Shown here piece after piece: positions 58,851 to 64,000 of a DNA stretch of 64,000 bases. Position 1 is the first letter of the stretch; each line of letters begins with the position of its first letter. Under the pieces are notes generated by a model. It was not told where the DNA came from, searched no databases, and saw only the letters and a program-made list of their open reading frames with translations. The DNA lies in assembly GCF_958295425.1 (NCBI RefSeq), contig NC_081142.1, positions 8,413,754 to 8,477,753 of the forward strand, read 5' to 3'. Position numbers and translations under genes: made by a program. The DNA is from Solea solea (Eukaryota > Chordata > Actinopteri > Pleuronectiformes > Soleidae).

Positions 58851-61800
58851 GAGAGGGGGCGCTAGTGAGCAGTAAATCAGGCGTTAACTTCACTGTCAGG
58901 TCAAAAAAAAAAGGGAATCTGTAGGAGGAAGCAACAAAAAGAGGAAAGGAACAAACAAGTGACTGTCACCACACCTTTTCTCTCTCTGTGTGTGAGGTCA
59001 TCTGCATTTTTAATCAGGAAGTTAGTTATCAACACACATATTTCCAGAGGTGAAAAACAGGGCACCCCCCTCATAATTATTGACTGAAAAACAACCCTTA
59101 TTATTATATTATTATATTATTATATTATATATTATAGCTGCTGTCTCGCAGACATTCAAACTTAAATGTGATTAGATGGCTCTATTACACAAGCTCGGAA
59201 GCTTAAAAGCTTGAAAAAGAAAGTGATAACAATGATTTTCTAAAGCAAACATTTAAATTGACTCACAAAAAGCAATTACTGTATAAGAGAGAGTGGAAAA
59301 AAAGAAACAATAAAAATGTAGAATAAAGACGTAAAAACAAGAGTAAAACTCTACACAATAGGAACATCTACGCCGCACATTTAAAGAACATGTGTACATC
59401 TGTGGAGCAGTTGTGTGACAGAGCAGATGTGTCACAGGGGTGTGAGTTAGAGGTTTGAGTGTGTGACATTCAGGAGAAATGGAATATACGACCCATAAAT
59501 AACTTTGCGTATGTGTCTAAGTGCTTTGAAATAAAATAACTTCACACATGCTGCGATGTAGCTGCAACATCAGTGACAAAAGGAAGAACCTGCATGGAGG
59601 CTTCAGTGTCAGGGAAGTATTCAAAGCTGACTTTTCTCTGCCCCCTTCTGGTGAGCACATATACTCACATACAAGAGGATGGACTGTGGTTTATGAATGA
59701 ATGGACTAAAGGACAGAAATATTCTGATTTTAATCAGATTAAGGCAACAGTTTGTATCAGACAATGCCATGTAATCAACATTTTCTGGTTTTCCTTCACC
59801 TGAATGAGACTTGACACCAGCAATAATTAGATAACGACAGGCAGCAACATGTCAAAGCCACTGTCACCAATCATGACATTTTATGTTTTCATAAGCAGAT
59901 TGTGACAATAAAAGTTCCAACATTTGTCTAAATACAGATGCTATCCTATCATGTCCTCACTGCCTGTCTTCATTTAGAGTTGTCTAAAATATGAATTATG
60001 ATTATTAAAAGGAGCAAAAGTGTCTGTCTTGTGACTGCAGCATCGTGAAAACATGAACATTATTGAAGAGTTGCATCATATGTGGCTGCTCTACATTTAT
60101 TCTCTCGCGGCCGCAGCTCAGCTCCTAATCAGACAGGGCAACTCGGGCCTGGAGAGCAGGAGGCGTGATGAGATAGAGCGGCAGTTACACTTGCGTCACA
60201 TGAAGGCTTTTCCTGCTCTTCCACTCTCCACACACTGTCCTCATTCTTTCATTTCACATATGTAATAAAAAACAACAGAGTTTTCGGTTGGACACTGAGG
60301 TTGGAAAACAAGAAATCCTTTTGAATGTGTGCTTTTGTCCAAATTTAAGCAAAAATAAATAAATAGAGGATCTGTTATCTGGTTCCTGCTCGTCATCTCA
60401 GCTAAAGGAGAATAAAACAAAACAAACTGTGGTGCATACAGACTCTGATATATACATGTGCACCACCACTGCTACTGCTGTTGGGTTATTATTTCAAAAG
60501 GGAAAACGCCGTCCAATTTAAAAACTTACTAAACTAGTACAGACTTGTAAACCATCTGCAGACATGTATGACATGCTTCCCTTGTAGCATATCTACAGTA
60601 TGCAAATTTCATCAATCATCATTCTTTCGATACAAATTCATATCAAGACAGCTTTACACCAAATGCAGCAGCAGTGATTACACGATGACTTAAAAGCCTC
60701 TAATAGTTTCTAGCAGAATTACACTCCATGGACAGAATCACCTGGCTTACGTTTACAGGATGAACATCGACAGAAACACTGAATTGTGTTGCAGATCTTG
60801 TGGTTGTAAACAACACAGAATGTGGGTTACTGTGCAAAAGTGTACAAGGGACCATTAGATTTGTTGTTTCAGCAAAGCTATAGTGGCCATACATCCACTC
60901 ACTGTATTTTGGCAAATAATAATAATACATTTTGTCCATAAGGAAACTTTACATCGCAAATGACCTCAAAGTGAGCACAATAAGAACTGGTAAGAGCAAA
61001 ACATCAAATCATTAAAACAAGTAACATATTTATTAAAAGACAGGAAAAAACATGTATGCAGTTTCAAAATAAAATTTTCAAGAACAACTTAACAGCTTCA
61101 ACAAGTTTCAGTATCACATATTTAGTTTGACCTACTTTTACAATAGCACGACCCCTGAGTGGAACACTAATTACTGTTATTAGTAACACCTGTGTTACTA
61201 GAAGAGGCGTGTAGATGCATAACTGGTGTGTGTGTGTGTGTGGAACAGTTTTCCTACTGCATGTGTTAGTTTGGGTGTGGGTGTGGGTGTATGTGCAGTA
61301 TCGCTGTGTCTCCACTAGAGGTTGCTGCTATGCATTCTTGAATAGTTTGATTCAGCAGTGCCTCGTGCTTCCCATTAGCTTGAAGCTATTTGTTGTCCTG
61401 AGATTTTACCATGACTGTTACGTGAATGTGTTTTCCTTGTGTTGTGTGTGTGTGTGAGTGTGAGATGAGTTGCAGGTGTGCATGTTTGATTGAATGACGT
61501 GTGTGTGTGTGTGTGTGAGTCTAGGTGGATCCTGGAAGCGGATTGGTCCTGCACAGGAGGTTCCAGTACAAGAGGCCTGATCATCCCAGCTATAGTGGAC
61601 GTCCTTGAACCACTCACAGCCAGCAGACATTTCAGACTTGTTAAACCTTTAAAATAAACGGTGTGTTTAGTTTGTTGCAAGGCATATGAGGGAAAGTAAC
61701 ATTCCACAATTTCCACTTTGAAACATGAAAACGACACCCGAACAGGTCCAAAATTCAGTCACACACAAACCAATGTCTATATTTCACCAATGTTCATTTT

Positions 61801-61921
61801 AATTCTTTGTTTGTTTTTTCTTTACAAAATAAAATAATTATGCACAAACATAACGGAGGCTGTACAATATATAAATTGCTAAAAAAATGAAAATGAAACT
61901 AAAGAATCAACAGGCAGGCAG
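58851..61921. other. Flank upstream of plpp2
   Basis: AT-rich DNA with an ATT-type short repeat (59098-59134) and (GT)n tracts near 61225-61242, 61443-61457 and 61499-61518. A minus-strand open frame around 61418-61630 (beginning MSAGCEWFKD) is unrecognised and may be part of the 3' UTR of the orphan exon. No supported gene. Confidence 0.45.
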
Positions 61922-62026
61922 TCATTTTTCTAATCCTCCAGCCTTCATGATCTTGTCCCGAGCTCCTCGAGTAAACAAAGCAGAGACTTGACTTTTAACA
62001 GAGATCACAGGAAAAGCGCACATGAG
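61922..62026 (-). CDS. Possible terminal coding exon of an unidentified minus-strand gene
   Basis: Seen: a pyrimidine-rich acceptor (CTTCCTTGTTTCAG) opens a 34-codon reading frame on the minus strand that ends in TGA at 61922-61924. The frame reads LMCAFPVISVKSQV followed by SALFTRGARDKIMKAGGLEK; the second half has the look of real protein. I do not recognise the gene. No convincing partner exon is visible between 62027 and 64000. A minus-strand AATAAA (61029-61034) about 890 bases further on would fit a 3' UTR. The call is weak because a frame this short occurs by chance. Confidence 0.3.
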   Translation of the reverse strand, partial: LMCAFPVISVKSQVSALFTRGARDKIMKAGGLEK

Positions 62027-64000
62027 CTGAAACAAGGAAGACATAATAGACATATAATTAAGAAATAATAATAATAATAATAAACAGCAAAATCATTTCA
62101 TTCCCAGTTACTGTGTGTGACTGAAATGGTCTGCCATGCAGAAATATCACACATGTGCACACATGAATGCACAACTCACTACATGACCTCATCTTTCTTT
62201 AATCAGGAAAATTGCTCATATTGACTCTGTCTCATTACATAAAATAATTGTATAATATTTACAGCAAGAATCCGTGTCTGCATGTTTTGGGTTTCTTTTT
62301 TCTAAGTCTACATAATTAGCACTCTGGTTTTGAGTGAGGCAGATTCTCTCACCATTAAATCACTTCTTAAAAATGTTATAGTGGCAGATTATGTTGACAT
62401 TTGGAACTGTAAGACTATAAACCCACATTTATAATGTTGTACCAATTCATTCGAGTATTCGGGTGCTGGTGCCAATCCCAGCTGACATAGGGCAAAAGGT
62501 GGGGTACATCCTGGACAGGTCGCCAGTCCATCACAGAGTGACAAAGAGACAAACAACCATTCACTCTCAACACACAATTTAGAGTGTCCAATACCAATTT
62601 ACCTAATCCCCAAATCTGCAAGTTTTTGGACTGTGGGAGGAAACTGGACAACCGAGATTTGTACCATAAAATACTAAATGTGTGTGTGTGTAGTGTGCGA
62701 AGTGTACATTTTTCAGTATAGTCCACAACGTCAAATTAGGGTCATTAAAGATGTTAAATTCAACATTTCGACAAGGAAAACGAGATGCTAAAAAATATTG
62801 CTATTGTTCTTTGACATTCCAACACAGATTGAACAAACTTGGACGTTGCTTCCTCTTAGTTGGTGGAATTTGGCTTTAGTAAAAAGTGAATGCTTCGAGA
62901 GTTACTGTTAAATTACACATAGGAAGAACCCCAACAGCTGTCACTAGCTGTTTCTTAATCCTAGAGACATTCAGTAGCAAGCACCTTTTTAATTGTATCA
63001 ACCTATACGTATGAAACTTGTCCAGAATGACAATGGCAGACTCAGTGACCACTAGCTGGTCAACTCCTGTTAACAGGGCTTAGAAATTCATTAAAAAGGT
63101 GCAAAACCTGAGAAATTACATTTGGATTGAGTGACATAGGTGTCTTAGTATGAACACTTTATTCTAAGCCTGTAGGTCAAACAGGTTCTCCATGCAACCC
63201 AAGATTAAAAATGACAGAAACATTAACAGAGGAAATGATGACAAAGCATTGCACATATGTAAATCTCCATATAATTCATAAGGAAGAAAAAGAATGACAC
63301 TTTCCAACAAAAGCCAAGCAAATAAAAACAAAATCCTGAAGATTGCTGCATCTCCTTGTTGCTCCAACAAGGCTCCATTTTTAAATACAGCTTGAGTTCT
63401 TCAAAAGATCAAGTCTTGTGCCAAAGATTTACAGACAGAGTGGAGGAGGAGACGACTACAGCTGAGGAGAGGACATGAAACGTATTAAATAAACTACGGT
63501 ATATTGTTTGAATGGATAGGATTTACTCTGAGCTCAAATGTCCCAACAGTTATGTCTCTGCGGCACTGTTCAGAGACAAATCTCAAGACGGCTGCAGCGG
63601 CAGAAGAGCTGAGCAATTAGCGGCACAAGTTACACATTATTTCATGAATCAAAAGTCAAACTTCTCCATCTTGATAAATAAGAAAAACAAAAAGCAACAG
63701 TTGCTCGTATTGTCTGTCACAGCTCGACTCTCATCCCGCCACTGAGCTTTCAACAAGTGTGTATTCATCATAGCCAATCAACCACACGCCCCTGGTGCAG
63801 GTTGTGGTGATAGGCTGTTATAAATAAACACATAATCAGTGATTAACACTTCCGCAATGGACAGAACGTTCAAGTGTATTCATTTAAAAAAAAAAAAAAA
63901 ACAGGATTCAACAGGACAAGTAGTGCCCCAGCACAGGTAGCAGGTCCTTCCTTTTTTCCGTAAGTCAAGTAAATGCACTTTTTTTTGTCCTGTTACTAAC
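62027..64000. other. Right end of the window, no supported gene
   Basis: Contains one dispersed repeat (62440-62645), a minus-strand AATAAA at 63158-63163 and an A17 run near 63884. No exon with convincing splice sites was found on either strand. Confidence 0.45.
62440..62645 (+). repeat. Dispersed repeat, copy e
   Basis: TTCATTCGAG, GGTCGCCAGTCCATCACAG, AACAACCATTCACTCTCAA and GTTTTTGGACTGTGGGAGG in order. The 3' part after GGAAACTGG is missing. The minus-strand frame through it is not a gene. Confidence 0.7.

Noticed and set aside
60053..60265. Plus-strand frame of 70 codons beginning MNIIEELHH
   Set aside because: No splice or promoter evidence and no recognised similarity.

Overview
The window is nuclear DNA from a teleost fish, probably a percomorph (inference). 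It has vertebrate-type split genes with GT-AG introns, very abundant (AC)n microsatellites, tRNA- and 5S-derived SINE remnants, and several families of short non-autonomous DNA transposons typical of fish. Nothing in it looks prokaryotic, viral or plasmid-like.

Two genes can be read with confidence, both on the minus strand. (1) The 5' part of a TLE/Groucho transcriptional co-repressor gene, probably tle2. It has three coding exons (23327-23350, 12330-12493, 862-925) separated by introns of about 10.8 and 11.4 kb. The gene runs off the left edge, so only the first 84 residues are present: a variable N-terminal leader with a ten-alanine run, then the start of the Q (tetramerisation) domain. 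(2) A complete lipid phosphate phosphatase gene, plpp2, with six coding exons between 58208 and 40055. They splice without a frame break into 289 residues carrying all three catalytic motifs of the LPP/PAP2 family. Intron 1 is about 15.2 kb; the other five exons sit in under 3 kb. A third possible coding piece is an orphan terminal-exon-like ORF at 61922-62026 on the minus strand, which I could not assign.

Layout from left to right: 1-861 tle intron 3; 862-23350 tle exons 3 to 1 with large repeat-rich introns; 23351-about 24000 GC-rich tle leader/promoter; 24000-40000 intergenic DNA with microsatellites, a purine-rich block, a 765-bp piggyBac-type element and a cluster of SINE and other dispersed repeats; 40055-42916 plpp2 exons 6 to 2; 42917-58147 plpp2 intron 1, holding two hAT-type MITEs (one nested in an older repeat) and other repeats; 58148-58850 plpp2 exon 1 and CpG-rich leader/promoter; 58850-64000 flanking DNA with the orphan exon candidate.

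The two genes have no direct functional link that I can see. TLE proteins are nuclear co-repressors of Wnt, Notch and homeodomain targets; PLPP2 is a membrane ecto-phosphatase for bioactive lipid phosphates. Human TLE2 and PLPP2 both lie on 19p13.3, which supports the paralogue calls. I found no undescribed multi-gene system. The most notable observations are nested and target-site-flanked mobile elements, and microsatellites placed directly at splice sites of both genes.
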